Shown piece after piece: positions 7,882-17,693 of a stretch of 64,000 nt of DNA. The stretch spans positions 9,362 through 73,361 of the forward strand of contig JBBSMX010000003.1 of NCBI GenBank assembly GCA_038232935.1, written 5' to 3'. The translations under genes and the position numbers were made by a program. This DNA comes from JBBSMX01 sp038232935. GTDB taxonomy: Bacteria > Bacteroidota > Rhodothermia > Rhodothermales > JANQRZ01. The notes under the pieces were generated by a model. That model made no database searches. It was not told the DNA's origin and was given only the letters and a program-made list of their open reading frames with translations. The number at the start of each line of letters is the position of its first letter. Positions within the stretch are counted from its first letter, which is position 1.

Positions 7882-8508
7882 ATGGATCTGCCCGCCGACA
7901 TCGCGCTCCGCTTCGCCGCGTGGGAAGCAGGGGGCCCACTTCCAATCGCCGCGCTCTCGGCGCAGGAGCGCACGCGGCTCAGCGGATTCGGCAGCGAGAA
8001 GCGCCGCCGCGAGTTCGCGCTCGGCCGGGACACGGCGCGGCACCTGCTGGCCGAGCGCCTCGCGCTGGTACCGTCGGCGGTGCCACTGCGGGTGGCAGCG
8101 GACGGTGCCCCCGAGTTGGACGGCGAAGGGCTGCACGTGTCCATCGCGCACGCCGCCACGGCCGAACGCACGCTGGCCGTCGCCGCCGTCTCGTATCGGC
8201 CCATCGGCGTCGATATCGAAGTGATCCAGCCGCGTCGACCGGACCTTTATCGGTTCGTGCTCCACCCGGACGAATACGGGCTGCTGGACACTCTGCCGCA
8301 CGATCACGACGCGGCGCAGGTGCTCGTGTGGACGTTGAAAGAGGCCGCGCTGAAAGCGATGCGGACGGGCTTTCGCACGTCACCCAAGAAGCTCCGGCTC
8401 ACCGTCGAGCCGGCGCAGCAACGGGCCGAGGTGCGGGTCGAGGAGGTCGGGACGTGGGCGCTCCGCTACGCCGAGCGCGACGGCTGCTTCGTGGCCGTCG
8501 CGTTCTGA
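7882..8508 (+). CDS. 4'-phosphopantetheinyl transferase superfamily protein
   Basis: 208-residue Sfp-like enzyme expected to transfer the phosphopantetheine arm of CoA to a carrier-protein serine, using Mg2+. It carries both family signatures: GVDIE at about residue 112 (the Asp and Glu bind Mg2+) and WTLKEAALKA at about residue 153 (WxxKEAxxK). The N-terminal half also has SISH-type HVSIAHA near residue 90. The length is typical of the Sfp/Gsp class rather than the shorter AcpS. Its partner carrier protein is not in the window. It ends 1 nt before the convergent stop of the minus-strand lipoprotein gene. Confidence 0.88.
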   Translation: MDLPADIALRFAAWEAGGPLPIAALSAQERTRLSGFGSEKRRREFALGRDTARHLLAERLALVPSAVPLRVAADGAPELDGEGLHVSIAHAATAERTLAVAAVSYRPIGVDIEVIQPRRPDLYRFVLHPDEYGLLDTLPHDHDAAQVLVWTLKEAALKAMRTGFRTSPKKLRLTVEPAQQRAEVRVEEVGTWALRYAERDGCFVAVAF

Positions 8509-8509
8509 G

Positions 8510-9398
8510 CTACATCTCGGACTGCACCGCAGCTCCCTCTGGCATTGCGAAGAGCGAATCCGGGGCATCCGGGACGAAGCGGACGGCGGTGAGGGTGCCG
8601 CTGGCCGACGGCTCGCCTACGCCGTCGTCGGTCCACGCGAACGAGCGGAAGCCCTGTTGCAGCGTGATGCTGTCCACGGTCTGCGCGCCGTCGTAGATCA
8701 TCAGCTTCTCCTGCGTGTGTCCGCCCTCGGGGAAGAAGCCGGGGTACGAGACGACGTAGCGGACGCCGCCGATGCGGTTCGTCTCCGGGGCGATCAGCAG
8801 CAGGTAATAGTCGTCCGGTGCATCGCCCGTGCCCGCGTCGAAGGTGGCGCGGACGAGGTCGTAGTCCTGCCCCTCAAACGTCATCTGCCCATCGAGCGCG
8901 AGGTTCACGCCCGGATCGGCGAGGACGAACGGCATCGAGACGAAGTAGTACGGTGTGAGCGACCAGAAGCGCGCGTTCGTCGGAAGCTCCGCCGAGTCCG
9001 GCATCACCCACGCCTCTTCGCCCGTCCATCCGAACGCCGCCGCCGAGTCGGGCATGAGGACGTGCCGCGCCCGCGAAGACACACGTGTCCACCGTCTGCT
9101 CGGTGTCGAGGGCGGGCTGGTCGCCGCCGCGCTCGTAGCGGTAGCGGAAGTGGATCGGTCCGTTGCCGTACCACCGTTCGAGGCCGCCGTGCGCCTCGAT
9201 GGCGTCCCACACGCGCCGGCCGGCTTCGGTCGCTTGAAGCCGGGCGCGGGCATCCTCGACGCGGGCGGTGATGGCTTCGTCGGCAGGGCGGGCGAGATCG
9301 GTGAGGGTAGGCGTCGCGGGGATCGGTTCGGAAGCGGACTCCGGATCTGTCGCGCATGCGGCGAGGGCGAGGAGCAGGGCGAAGAGGAGCGTACGCAT
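8510..9398 (-). pseudogene. Lipoprotein of unknown function, disrupted by an apparent frameshift
   Basis: Reading from 9398, the first ~105 codons encode a lipoprotein signal (LLFALLLALAAC) and a folded-looking region (VWDAIEAHGGLERWYGNG, FRYRYERGG). The meaningful sequence then jumps to another frame near 9075-9085 and continues (VLMPDSAAAFGWTGEEAWVM ... YYLLLIAPETNRIGGVRYVV) to the stop at 8510. Both halves have normal codon bias and together give one ~295-residue outer-membrane-type lipoprotein, resembling uncharacterised Bacteroidota lipoproteins. The break is a one-base shift, so it is either a real pseudogene or a sequencing/assembly error. It lies 3 nt downstream of the OYE gene on the same strand. 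Confidence 0.6.
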
Positions 9399-9401
9399 GG
9401 G

Positions 9402-10505
9402 TCAGGCGGGTTCGAGTTCGGCCTCAGTAGCGTGCCAGAGGGGATAATCCGTGTAGCCCTCGGTGCTGCCGCCGTAGAACGTTGTTTTGTCCGGCTCGTT
9501 GAGCGGGGCGTCGGCGGCGAAGCGGATCGGGAGGTCGGGGTTGGCGAGGAACGGGCGGCCGTAGGCGATGAGGTCGGCGAGGCCGTCGTGCAGCGCCCGC
9601 TCGCCCTCGGCCCGGTCGTAGCCGCCGTTGGTGATGAGCGTGCCGTCGTAGTTCTCACGGACGAGGTGAAGCACGTCGGGTGCGTCTCCGCCCGCCGTGC
9701 CCATCTGCGCGTTCGGGCGGACGGCGTGGATGTAGACCAGCCCGGCTTCGCCCATCCGCTGTGCGGCGAGGCCGAACGTCTCCATTGGGTTCTCGTCGGT
9801 GACCCCATTCGTGCCCTGCCCGAACGAGAACCGGATGCCGACGCGGTCGGCGTCCCATACGCTGAGCACGGCGTCGGTCACCTCCGTCAGGAAGCGGACG
9901 CGGTTCTCGGCCGAGCCGCCGTATTCGTCGTCACGCTGGTTGGACGAGGTCGAGAGGAATTGCTCGATCAGGTAGCCGTTCGCGCCGTGGATTTCGACGC
10001 CGTCGAACCCGGCCTGCTTCGCGTGCTGCGCGCCCCGCCGGAACTGCTCGACGACCTCGCCGATCTCGGCGACCGTGAGCGCGTGCGGCGTCTCGAAGGG
10101 GACGAGGCTGAAGTCCGGCCGCATCACTTTGCCCTCGGTCGGGGCAATCGCCGAGGGGGCAACGGGGAGCGCGCCGCCGTGGTAGTCCGGGTGCGAGACG
10201 CGCCCGACGTGCCAGAGCTGGAGGAAGATTCGTCCGCCGACGGCGTGGACGAGGTCCGTGACCTCGCGCCAGGCCTCGACCTGCGCGTCGGAATAGATGC
10301 CGGGCGTGTCCGGATAGCCTTGGCCGCGCGGATCCACTTGTGTCGCCTCACTGACGATGAGGCCGGCGGAGGCGCGTTGGGCGTAATACGTGGCCGTCAG
10401 CGAGTTCGGAACGGCTTCGGGGTGGCGGCTGCGCGTCAGCGGAGCCATCACCATGCGGTTCGGGAGCGAGAGCGGGCCGAGGGAGTAGGGAGAGAGGAGG
10501 TCCAT
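9402..10505 (-). CDS. Old yellow enzyme family alkene reductase (NemA-like)
   Basis: 367-residue FMN flavoprotein of the OYE family, which reduces activated C=C bonds, nitroesters or N-ethylmaleimide with NAD(P)H. The TIM-barrel motifs are in order: SLPNRMVMAPLTRSR (FMN binding, N-terminus), LQLWHVGRVSHP, DGVEIHGANGYLIEQFL (substrate-anion His and Asn), then TNGGYDRAEGERAL and ADLIAYGRPFLANPDLP at the C-terminal phosphate site. The ATG at 10505 begins MDLLSPYSLGPLSLPNR, matching family N-termini. A longer frame upstream translates a palindromic repeat (peptide ACPERSRRARND) and was rejected. It is upstream of the frameshifted lipoprotein and probably co-transcribed with it. Confidence 0.93.
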   Translation of the reverse strand: MDLLSPYSLGPLSLPNRMVMAPLTRSRHPEAVPNSLTATYYAQRASAGLIVSEATQVDPRGQGYPDTPGIYSDAQVEAWREVTDLVHAVGGRIFLQLWHVGRVSHPDYHGGALPVAPSAIAPTEGKVMRPDFSLVPFETPHALTVAEIGEVVEQFRRGAQHAKQAGFDGVEIHGANGYLIEQFLSTSSNQRDDEYGGSAENRVRFLTEVTDAVLSVWDADRVGIRFSFGQGTNGVTDENPMETFGLAAQRMGEAGLVYIHAVRPNAQMGTAGGDAPDVLHLVRENYDGTLITNGGYDRAEGERALHDGLADLIAYGRPFLANPDLPIRFAADAPLNEPDKTTFYGGSTEGYTDYPLWHATEAELEPA

Positions 10506-10604
10506 GCGGAGATCTTTTTCGTAGAGGAGAAGTGATGTGCTGCCGATAAACGTCTGTTGCAACAAATAAGTTCTGAGCAGAGGCCATCTCCAACAATCCC
10601 GCTG

Positions 10605-10745
10605 GTCATTGCGAGCCCTTCGGCTTCGCTCAGGACAGGCTCCGCAAAGCAATCCTCATCGGTCTGCTGGTGCAGGGAGATGGCTTCGTCGCTATGGGAC
10701 GTATCCCTGCGGGTCTTGACCCTTCGCTCCTCGCAACGACAGCCA
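10605..10745. repeat. Composite inverted repeat (GTCATTGCGAG family) with nested 25-bp motif
   Basis: This occupies the middle of the 382-bp gap 10506-10887, which has no gene. The left end GTCATTGCGAG and the GCAAAGCAATCCTC stretch pair with the right end GAGATGGCTTCGTCGCT and CGCTCCTCGCAACGAC, the two halves of a widespread bacterial palindromic repeat. The left arm is interrupted by CCCTTCGGCTTCGCTCAGG plus ACAGGC (10617-10641), the inverted partner of the motif nested in the repeat at 6619-6643. Confidence 0.7.
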
Positions 10746-10887
10746 TGTTTGAGATGCGTTCCATCGGCGTTGCTACCTCGTGCGCGCGAGAAGCGACGGG
10801 GGCGAATCCCCTCCGCTCCCTGCGCGTTTGTTATTTTTCGCGTCTAACCCGGAAGCGCTTCCTGCCGTCACCCTCTGCGAGTCCCCG

Positions 10888-13800
10888 ATGGAACCCACTA
10901 GCTACACCCCGAAGCAGCCCATCCGCTTCGTCACCGCCGCCAGCCTGTTCGACGGCCACGACGCCTCGATCAACATCATGCGGCGGATCCTCCAGGCGTC
11001 GGGAGCCGAGGTCATCCACCTCGGCCACGACCGCTCCGTTCTCGAAGTCGTCAAGACGGCGGTCGAGGAGGACGTGCAGGGGATCGCGATCTCGTCGTAC
11101 CAGGGCGGCCACGTCGAGTACTTCAAGTACATGGTGGACCTCCTGCGCGAGCACGACTGCGCGCACATCAAGATCTTCGGCGGCGGCGGCGGCGTCATCG
11201 TGCCCGAGGAGATCGCCGAGCTCGAAGCGTACGGCGTGGCGAAGATCTTCTCGCCCGAGGACGGGATGCGGCTCGGCCTCCAGGGGATGATCGACCACAT
11301 GCTCCGCGAGACCGACTTTGCGACGGTGGTCGAGCTGGACGGGGAAGAGCAGGAGTTGTTGGACAACGACGAGTCGAGCCACGCGCCGCGCGCGCTCGCC
11401 AGGCTGCTGACGGTCGTCGAGCGGGACATGCTGGAGGAGATCCCCGACGAGGTGTATGCCGGGATGGAGGGGGACGGCGCGGCGGAGACCTACGCCGAAG
11501 CGCCCGTCATCGGGATCACCGGCACCGGCGGGGCGGGCAAGAGCACGCTCACCGACGAGCTCGTCCGCCGCTTCCTCATCGACTTCCCCGACGTCGAGAT
11601 CGCCGTCCTCTCCGTCGATCCAACGCGGCGGCGGACGGGCGGCGCGCTCCTCGGCGACCGCATCCGCATGAACGCGATCTACGGCGAGCACGCCGACCGC
11701 GTCTACATGCGCTCGTTCGCGACGCGCCAGGCGCACCGCGCCACGAGCCAGGCCCTCCGCGACTCCATCGACGTGTGCCGCGCCGCCGGGTTCGACCTCG
11801 TCGTCGTCGAGACGGCCGGGATCGGGCAATCGGACACCGAGGTGGCCGAGCTCGTGGACGTCTCGCTCTACGTGATGACCCACGACTTCGGTGCGCCGAC
11901 GCAGCTCGAAAAGATCGGCATGCTCGACGTGGCCGACTTCGTCGCGCTCAACAAGTTCGAGCGGCGCGGCTCCGAGGACGCCCTCCGCGACATCAAGAAG
12001 CAGGTCCAGCGCAACCGCGCCGTCTTCGACCGGAGTCCCGACGCGATGCCCGTCTACCCGACGATGGCCTCGCACTTCGACGACCCCGGCGTCTCCCGCC
12101 TCTACCTCGCCCTGCTCGACCGGCTCAACCGCGACTTCCAGTTCGACCGCACGAGCCGGACGTACGACGCCGACACGCTGCCCGCCGTGGATCCGAGCGA
12201 GCAGGCTGTTATCCCGCCCAAGCGCCAACGCTACCTCGCTGAGATCACCGATACGTGCCGCGACTACCGCAGCTACGCCGAAGCCCAGGTCGCGCTCGCC
12301 CGGAAGTGGGGGCAGGCGGCCGGCGCGCGCGCGCAAGTGGAAGACTGGCAGCCGGAGGACCGGGAGGCGCTGGAGACCCGGCTCGGCGCGATGGCCGTGT
12401 ACTGGCGGGACAAGCTCGATGGGCACAGCCGCAGCATCCTCGAAAACTGGGACGCCCTCGCTGCGCAGTACCGGCAGGACGAGCTCGTCTATACCGTGCG
12501 CGGCCGGGAGATTCGGCAGCCGCTCACGCTGGAGACCCTCAGCGGGACGAAGGTGCCGCGCGTCGCACTCCCGCGCACCGAGGACCCCGGCGAGCGCCTC
12601 CGCTTCGCCCTGCTCGAAAACCTCCCCGGCTACTTCCCCTTCACCGCCGGCGTCTTCCCGCTCAAGCGCACCGGCGAGGACCCGACGCGGATGTTCGCGG
12701 GCGAGGGGACACCGGAGCGGACGAACAAGCGGTTCCACCTCGTCAGCCTCGGCCTGCCCGCCAAGCGCCTCTCGACCGCCTTCGACAGCGTGACGCTCTA
12801 CGGGCGCGACCCCGCCGAGCGGCCTGACATTTATGGCAAAGTCGGCAACGCGGGCGTCTCGATCTGCACGCTCGACGACATGAAAAAGCTCTACTCCGGG
12901 TTCGACCTCTGCGACCCGAAGACGAGCGTCTCGATGACCATCAACGGCCCGGCTCCGACGATCCTCGCCTTCTTTATGAACACGGCCGTCGATCAGCAGG
13001 TCGAGTTCTTTTTGAAAGAGGAGGGGCGGTGGGAGAAGGCAGACAAGGTGATCGCCTCAACCCTCGGCAAGCGGCGGCCGGTCTACACTCCGTATGAGAG
13101 TGTGGGGTCGGAGGTTGGGAGTTCGGGGTCCTCTTCCCCAACCTCCGACCCCCAACCCGCGCCCCCCAACCTGCCCGAAGGGCACGACGGCAGCGGGCTC
13201 GGCCTCCTCGGCTGCACCGGGCAAGACCTCGTCGATTGGGGCGTGCTCGAACAGAACGAGTACGATGAGATCGCAGCGCGCGCCCTTTCGACGGTGCGCG
13301 GGACCGTGCAGGCCGACATCCTCAAAGAGGACCAGGCCCAGAACACCTGCATCTTCTCGACGGAGTTCTCGCTCCGCTGCATGGGCGACGTGCAGCAGTA
13401 CTTCATCGACCACGACGTCCGCAACTACTACTCCGTCTCGATCTCCGGCTACCACATCGCCGAGGCCGGGGCGAACCCCATCACCCAGCTCGCGCTCACG
13501 CTCTCGAACGGCTTCACCTACGTCGAGTACTACCTCAGCCGGGGCATGGACATCGACAAGTTTGCCCCGAACCTCTCGTTCTTCTTCTCGAACGGGATGG
13601 ACGCCGAATACAGCGTGCTCGGCCGCGTGGCGCGGCGGATCTGGAGCGTGGCGATGCGCGACCTCTACGGCGCGAGCGCCCGTGCTCAGAAGCTGAAGTA
13701 CCACATCCAGACCTCCGGCCGCAGCCTCCACGCGCAGGAGATCGCCTTCAACGACATCCGCACGACGTTGCAGGCGCTCATGGCGATCTACGACAACTGC

Positions 13801-14400
13801 AACAGCCTCCACACCAACGCCTACGACGAGGCCATCACGACGCCGACCGAAGAGAGCGTCCGCCGCGCCATGGCGATCCAACTCATTATCAACCGCGAAC
13901 TCGGCCTCGCCAAGAACGAGAACCCGATTCAGGGCGCGTACATCATCGACGAGTTGACGGACCTCGTGGAAGCGGCCGTGCTCGCCGAGTTCGAGCGGAT
14001 CAACGACCGCGGCGGTGTGCTCGGCGCGATGGAGACGATGTACCAGCGCGGCAAAATCCAGAGCGAGTCGCTCTACTACGAAGGCAAGAAGCACACGGGC
14101 GAGCTGCCCATCGTCGGCGTCAACACGTTCACCTCGGGCGACGGGGTGATGACGGAGACGAAGACGGTCCCGCTGATGCGCTCGACGGATGAGGAGAAGC
14201 AGCGCCAGATCGCCAACCTCCGCTCCTTCCAGCAACGCAATGCGAAGCGCTCGGGTGACGCCCTCGACCGGCTCAAAGCCGTCGCCCGCGAGGGCGGCAA
14301 CGTCTTCGCTGAGCTGATGGGCACGGCGAAGGCGTGTTCGCTCGGGCAGATCACCAACGCGCTCTTCGAAGTCGGTGGCCAGTACCGCCGCAACATGTAG
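10888..14400 (+). CDS. icmF: Fused isobutyryl-CoA mutase IcmF (B12 domain, G-protein chaperone, mutase)
   Basis: 1170-residue adenosylcobalamin enzyme that interconverts isobutyryl-CoA and n-butyryl-CoA, with its own MeaB-like GTPase repair domain built in. Order: B12-binding domain ([16 protein letters not shown] with the cobalt-ligand His near residue 24, then [12 protein letters not shown]); GTPase domain from about residue 208 (P-loop [28 protein letters not shown]); linker; mutase barrel from about residue 560 to the end ([45 protein letters not shown]). Residues about 736-763, just before LPEGHDGSG, are unlike the family and are encoded by a palindromic repeat inserted in frame. The ATG at 10888 fits the family N-terminus. 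Confidence 0.95.
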   Translation: MEPTSYTPKQPIRFVTAASLFDGHDASINIMRRILQASGAEVIHLGHDRSVLEVVKTAVEEDVQGIAISSYQGGHVEYFKYMVDLLREHDCAHIKIFGGGGGVIVPEEIAELEAYGVAKIFSPEDGMRLGLQGMIDHMLRETDFATVVELDGEEQELLDNDESSHAPRALARLLTVVERDMLEEIPDEVYAGMEGDGAAETYAEAPVIGITGTGGAGKSTLTDELVRRFLIDFPDVEIAVLSVDPTRRRTGGALLGDRIRMNAIYGEHADRVYMRSFATRQAHRATSQALRDSIDVCRAAGFDLVVVETAGIGQSDTEVAELVDVSLYVMTHDFGAPTQLEKIGMLDVADFVALNKFERRGSEDALRDIKKQVQRNRAVFDRSPDAMPVYPTMASHFDDPGVSRLYLALLDRLNRDFQFDRTSRTYDADTLPAVDPSEQAVIPPKRQRYLAEITDTCRDYRSYAEAQVALARKWGQAAGARAQVEDWQPEDREALETRLGAMAVYWRDKLDGHSRSILENWDALAAQYRQDELVYTVRGREIRQPLTLETLSGTKVPRVALPRTEDPGERLRFALLENLPGYFPFTAGVFPLKRTGEDPTRMFAGEGTPERTNKRFHLVSLGLPAKRLSTAFDSVTLYGRDPAERPDIYGKVGNAGVSICTLDDMKKLYSGFDLCDPKTSVSMTINGPAPTILAFFMNTAVDQQVEFFLKEEGRWEKADKVIASTLGKRRPVYTPYESVGSEVGSSGSSSPTSDPQPAPPNLPEGHDGSGLGLLGCTGQDLVDWGVLEQNEYDEIAARALSTVRGTVQADILKEDQAQNTCIFSTEFSLRCMGDVQQYFIDHDVRNYYSVSISGYHIAEAGANPITQLALTLSNGFTYVEYYLSRGMDIDKFAPNLSFFFSNGMDAEYSVLGRVARRIWSVAMRDLYGASARAQKLKYHIQTSGRSLHAQEIAFNDIRTTLQALMAIYDNCNSLHTNAYDEAITTPTEESVRRAMAIQLIINRELGLAKNENPIQGAYIIDELTDLVEAAVLAEFERINDRGGVLGAMETMYQRGKIQSESLYYEGKKHTGELPIVGVNTFTSGDGVMTETKTVPLMRSTDEEKQRQIANLRSFQQRNAKRSGDALDRLKAVAREGGNVFAELMGTAKACSLGQITNALFEVGGQYRRNM
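13095..13178. repeat. Palindromic element inserted in frame inside icmF
   Basis: TGGGGTCGGAGGTTGGG (13103-13119) and CCCCAACCTCCGACCCCCA (13136-13154) are near-perfect inverted arms around a 16-nt loop; a second partial arm (CAACCCGCGCCCCCCAAC) follows. The element encodes a low-complexity Ser/Gly/Pro stretch ([20 protein letters not shown]) that keeps the reading frame, between the normal IcmF motifs [10 protein letters not shown] and [14 protein letters not shown]. Confidence 0.8.
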
Positions 14401-14513
14401 TGTGTGTAAACGAGCGTCCGAGAAATGAGCGTGTCTCACAACAGCAGAACGGTCGCTCCCAAGAGTGAATAGGGTGGGGGGCTGAAAAGTGAGCGTAACA
14501 AAGCGCCGGAAGC

Positions 14514-14549
14514 GCATGCGTGCGAATGGCGTCGCATGCAGTTTGCATG
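14514..14549. repeat. Nested palindromes upstream of a hypothetical gene
   Basis: GCATGCG (14514-14520) and CGCATGC (14533-14539) are exact inverted arms, overlapped by CATGCAGTTTGCATG (14535-14549). They lie 50-85 bp before the ATG at 14598 and could be an operator or a small repeat; nothing else is recognisable in the 197-bp gap. Confidence 0.35.
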
Positions 14550-14597
14550 AGCGCTATCATACGCCTCTTCGCTGCCCCCTCTGGACCGTTGCTATCT

Positions 14598-15074
14598 ATG
14601 AATCCTCCTCGCCGGAAATCCTCCGCTTACATCGAAGCGATCGTCCGTGAAGCCGTAGCTCGGGTGCTACGCTCGGTGCGTCTCCCGCTGCGCGAGGCCG
14701 GGTACGAAGGGCCGCGCTCGACCCTCGACCTCTCGGACATCCAGCACGACTTCCTCGCTGGCTACCTCTATGGCGCACTGCAGCGCCTGCTCGAGCTCGG
14801 CGAGCTGAACGAGGAGGAGGACATCGGCAAGGCAACGCACCGGCTCTACTGCGGTCTGTTCGGGTTCGAAGACAACGAGTACGGCCCGTGGCACGTCTGG
14901 GTCGTCCGCGAGGGGCTCCATCACCTCCAGCGGCCCCACGTCTTCCTCGGCTACTGCACGGGCCGCAACGACGTCCTCGCCCAGCTCCGCTTCGGCGGGG
15001 CCTGCTCCGCCCTCGCCGACGCACTCCGGCACCTCGGCACCGATGGCACCGAGCCGCTTTTCGGCGTAGGCTGA
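14598..15074 (+). CDS. Hypothetical protein, 158 aa
   Basis: Not recognised. Soluble, no signal peptide or membrane helix. The N-terminus is basic (MNPPRRKSSAYIEAIVREAV), the middle helical (LAGYLYGALQRLLELGELNEEEDI), and the C-terminal half rich in aromatic residues (NEYGPWHVWVVREGLHHLQRPH). ATG 14598 is preferred because the region just upstream carries palindromes. It is followed by the pabBC fusion gene 55 nt later on the same strand, which may mean co-transcription. Codon bias is normal for the window, so it is likely a real gene. Confidence 0.6.
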   Translation: MNPPRRKSSAYIEAIVREAVARVLRSVRLPLREAGYEGPRSTLDLSDIQHDFLAGYLYGALQRLLELGELNEEEDIGKATHRLYCGLFGFEDNEYGPWHVWVVREGLHHLQRPHVFLGYCTGRNDVLAQLRFGGACSALADALRHLGTDGTEPLFGVG

Positions 15075-15129
15075 ACGGATCACGCGCGGCGGTCGGCGCG
15101 TAGCGGAGGCCCGCTTTGCCGCCGCCGCC

Positions 15130-16911
15130 GTGCCTCTTCCGCCCAACTCCGTCCTGCTCGATACCGTGTGGCCCGACGGCCTGGATCAGACGGTGGGACC
15201 GCGCCTCTTCACCCGGCCCGAGCATGTCCTCACAGCGCACACGCTCGCCGACGTGCTGCCGCTGCTCGCGGAGCTCGACCGACTCACAGCCGAGGGTGCG
15301 TGGGCGGCTGGCTATCTCGCCTACGAGGCTGGCTACGCGTTCGAGCAGATCGCCCCGCTGACCACGCGGCCGGAGCCGCTCGCGTGGTTCGGAGTCTACC
15401 GCGCTCCCCAGCGACTGACGGGGGACGACGTGGAGGCGCTGCTGGCCGAGGGGGGGAGCTATGCCCTCACCGAGCCGCAGTTCGCCCTCGACCGGCCAGC
15501 GTACCAGGCGCGCATCGCTCGCATCAAACAGTATATCCGGGAAGGCGAGGTCTACCAGATAAACTTCACCGCCCCGTTCCGCTTCGGGTTCGAGGGCGAT
15601 CCGGTGGGCTTCTACGCCACGCTCCGGCGAAAGCAGCGCGTCGGCTACGGAGCGCTAATCCGCGCGGGGGACGTGTGGGTGCTCTCCCGCTCACCGGAGC
15701 TGTTTTTCGCACGAGACGGTCGGCGAGTTACGGCGCGGCCGATGAAGGGGACGGTCCGGCGCGGTGCGACGGGGGAGGAGGACGCGGCCCAGTCGCGCTG
15801 GCTGACGGCGGACGCGAAGAACCGGGCCGAGAACCTGATGATCGTGGACCTCTTGCGCAACGACCTCTCCATCGTGGCCAAACCGGGGTCGGTGCAGGTG
15901 TCGGCGCTGTTCACGGCCGAGCGCTACGACACACTCTGGCAGATGACCTCGACGGTCGAGGCACTACTGAGACCAGGCGTCGGGACGGGCGAACTCATCC
16001 GCGCACTGTTTCCCTGTGGCTCGGTCACGGGGGCACCGAAGATCCGCGCGATGCAACTCATCGACGGGCTGGAGGACGGGCCGCGCGATGTCTACTGCGG
16101 GGCCATCGGGTTCATCGGTCCGGGCGGGCGCGCCGTGTTCAACGTGCCGATTCGCACCGTCGTCCTGCGCGATGGCGAGGGGCGTATGGGGAGTGGGAGC
16201 GGGGTGGTGTGGGACTCCGACGCCGACGCTGAGTACGACGAGTGCCTGTTGAAAGCCCGCTTCCTCACCGCTCCACCGCCACCCGAATTCGCCCTGCTCG
16301 AAGCGATCCGGTGGGACGGAGGCTTCGACCTGCTCGATGCTCACCTCGACCGGCTGCGCAGTGCCGCCGCCTATTTCGACTTCCCCTACGACGAGGCCGC
16401 GCTGCGCGACCGGTTGTATGCCGCCGGGGCCGATCTTCAGCAGGGCGAGGCCCACCGAGTTCGGCTTTTGTGGGACCGGCACGGCTACCTCGGCATTGAC
16501 GCCGTGCCTCTCGCCGCGTCACCGTTTCCGCTCCGTCGCGCCGTGATCTATCCCGATCCGGTCGATTCCGCCGACCCCTTCCTCCGTCACAAAACGACGA
16601 ACCGGCCCGTGTATGCTCGTGCCTTCGCGTGGGCGCAGCAGCGTGGGTTCGACGAGGCGATCCTGCTGAACGAGCGCGGCGAAGTGACGGAGGGGACGCG
16701 GACGAACGTGTTCGTGCGACGCGGTGACCGCCTGCTCACGCCGCCGCTCGCGTCCGGCGGGCTCGGCGGGGTATACCGGGCGCACATCCTAGCCACGAAG
16801 GCGGGGGCGTACGAGGAAGTGCTGAGCGTGCCGGACCTACTGAGGGCCGACGCCGTTTACCTGTGCAACGCGGTGCGCGGCCTGAACGAAGTGACCGTAG
16901 TCACAGAGTGA
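15130..16911 (+). CDS. pabB: Aminodeoxychorismate synthase component I fused to aminodeoxychorismate lyase (PabB-PabC)
   Basis: 593-residue bifunctional protein for the p-aminobenzoate branch of folate synthesis. Residues 1-380 are PabB (chorismate binding): GEVYQINFTAPFRF, PMKGTVRRG (lysine of the PIKGT motif), ENLMIVDLLRNDLS, FPCGSVTGAPKIRAM. Residues about 385-593 are a class-IV PLP lyase: LLEAIRWDGGFDLLDAHLDRL, RHKTTNRPVYARA (PLP lysine), NERGEVTEGTRTNVFV. It would make 4-amino-4-deoxychorismate and split it to PABA plus pyruvate, needing an amidotransferase subunit; TrpG at 48709 is the only candidate here. The start is a GTG at 15130. It lacks the LLES tryptophan-binding motif seen in TrpE. 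Confidence 0.93.
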   Translation: MPLPPNSVLLDTVWPDGLDQTVGPRLFTRPEHVLTAHTLADVLPLLAELDRLTAEGAWAAGYLAYEAGYAFEQIAPLTTRPEPLAWFGVYRAPQRLTGDDVEALLAEGGSYALTEPQFALDRPAYQARIARIKQYIREGEVYQINFTAPFRFGFEGDPVGFYATLRRKQRVGYGALIRAGDVWVLSRSPELFFARDGRRVTARPMKGTVRRGATGEEDAAQSRWLTADAKNRAENLMIVDLLRNDLSIVAKPGSVQVSALFTAERYDTLWQMTSTVEALLRPGVGTGELIRALFPCGSVTGAPKIRAMQLIDGLEDGPRDVYCGAIGFIGPGGRAVFNVPIRTVVLRDGEGRMGSGSGVVWDSDADAEYDECLLKARFLTAPPPPEFALLEAIRWDGGFDLLDAHLDRLRSAAAYFDFPYDEAALRDRLYAAGADLQQGEAHRVRLLWDRHGYLGIDAVPLAASPFPLRRAVIYPDPVDSADPFLRHKTTNRPVYARAFAWAQQRGFDEAILLNERGEVTEGTRTNVFVRRGDRLLTPPLASGGLGGVYRAHILATKAGAYEEVLSVPDLLRADAVYLCNAVRGLNEVTVVTE

Positions 16912-16967
16912 GGGTGGACGCTGCGCCCGCGCCGTGACTTCCCCCTCTCATTCAGCCCTCTCCGATC

Positions 16968-17600
16968 ATGGCAGGCATCCTCGACCTCCTCGGCCCCGCG
17001 CTCAGCGGCGGTACCCTTCAGAACCTCAGCCGCTCCGTCGGCGCGGACGAGCAGACGACGCAGCGCGCGATGATGGCGGCACTACCGCTCATCCTCGGCG
17101 CGATGAACCGCAATACCAACGACCCGCGCGGCGCGCAGTCGCTCGCGCACGCCCTCGAAAAAGACCACGACGGGAGCCTGCTCGACAACCTCGGCGGATT
17201 CCTCGGCAACCTCACCGGGTCCGGGTCGGCGGCGAGCACGGCCGAGGTGAACCCGCGTGCCGTGGACGGAACCGGAATCCTCGGGCACATCTTCGGGAAG
17301 CAATTGCCGCAGGTGCAACAGGGCGTCGGGAAGGCGACGGGGCTCGACAGCGGGCAGGTCACGCGGATGCTCGTCACGCTCGCGCCGCTCGTGATGGCCT
17401 ACCTCGGCCGAAAGAAGCGGCAGGAAAACCTCGACGCGGGCGGGCTTTCCGACCTCGTCAACCGCGAGGCCGCGAGCTCCCGCGAGGCCGCGCCCACCGA
17501 CCTCCTCGGCAAGATCGGCAGCTTTCTCGACCGCGACGGCGACGGCAATCCCCTCGACGACGTAGCCGGGATGCTCGGCGGATTCCTGGGCAAACGCTAG
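16968..17600 (+). CDS. DUF937 (YidB-like) domain protein
   Basis: 210-residue soluble protein. The N-terminal ~170 residues match the DUF937 pattern: MAGILDLLGPALSGGTLQNL, QTTQRAMMAALPLILGAMNRN, then LPQVQQGVGKATGLDSGQV and LAPLVMAYLGRKK. The C-terminus DRDGDGNPLDDVAGMLGGFLG looks like a calcium-type acidic loop followed by a Gly-rich helix, common in this family. The function of DUF937 proteins is unknown. It lies between pabBC and ppk2 on the same strand with ~57- and ~93-nt gaps. Confidence 0.82.
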   Translation: MAGILDLLGPALSGGTLQNLSRSVGADEQTTQRAMMAALPLILGAMNRNTNDPRGAQSLAHALEKDHDGSLLDNLGGFLGNLTGSGSAASTAEVNPRAVDGTGILGHIFGKQLPQVQQGVGKATGLDSGQVTRMLVTLAPLVMAYLGRKKRQENLDAGGLSDLVNREAASSREAAPTDLLGKIGSFLDRDGDGNPLDDVAGMLGGFLGKR

Positions 17601-17693
17601 GTATATCAGAGGACGGAGGGGCGGGGGGTTGGAGGAGTGTGCTGCGGTCCGTACGCTTCCGGCCTCCCGCCCCTCCCATTTGTCACCCTTCCG

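Noticed and set aside
9070..9090. Programmed ribosomal frameshift in the lipoprotein gene
   Set aside because: No slippery heptamer or downstream structure is apparent; mutation or sequence error is simpler.
10506..10652. N-terminal extension of the old yellow enzyme
   Set aside because: It translates a palindromic repeat (ACPERSRRARND) and the family N-terminus begins at 10505.
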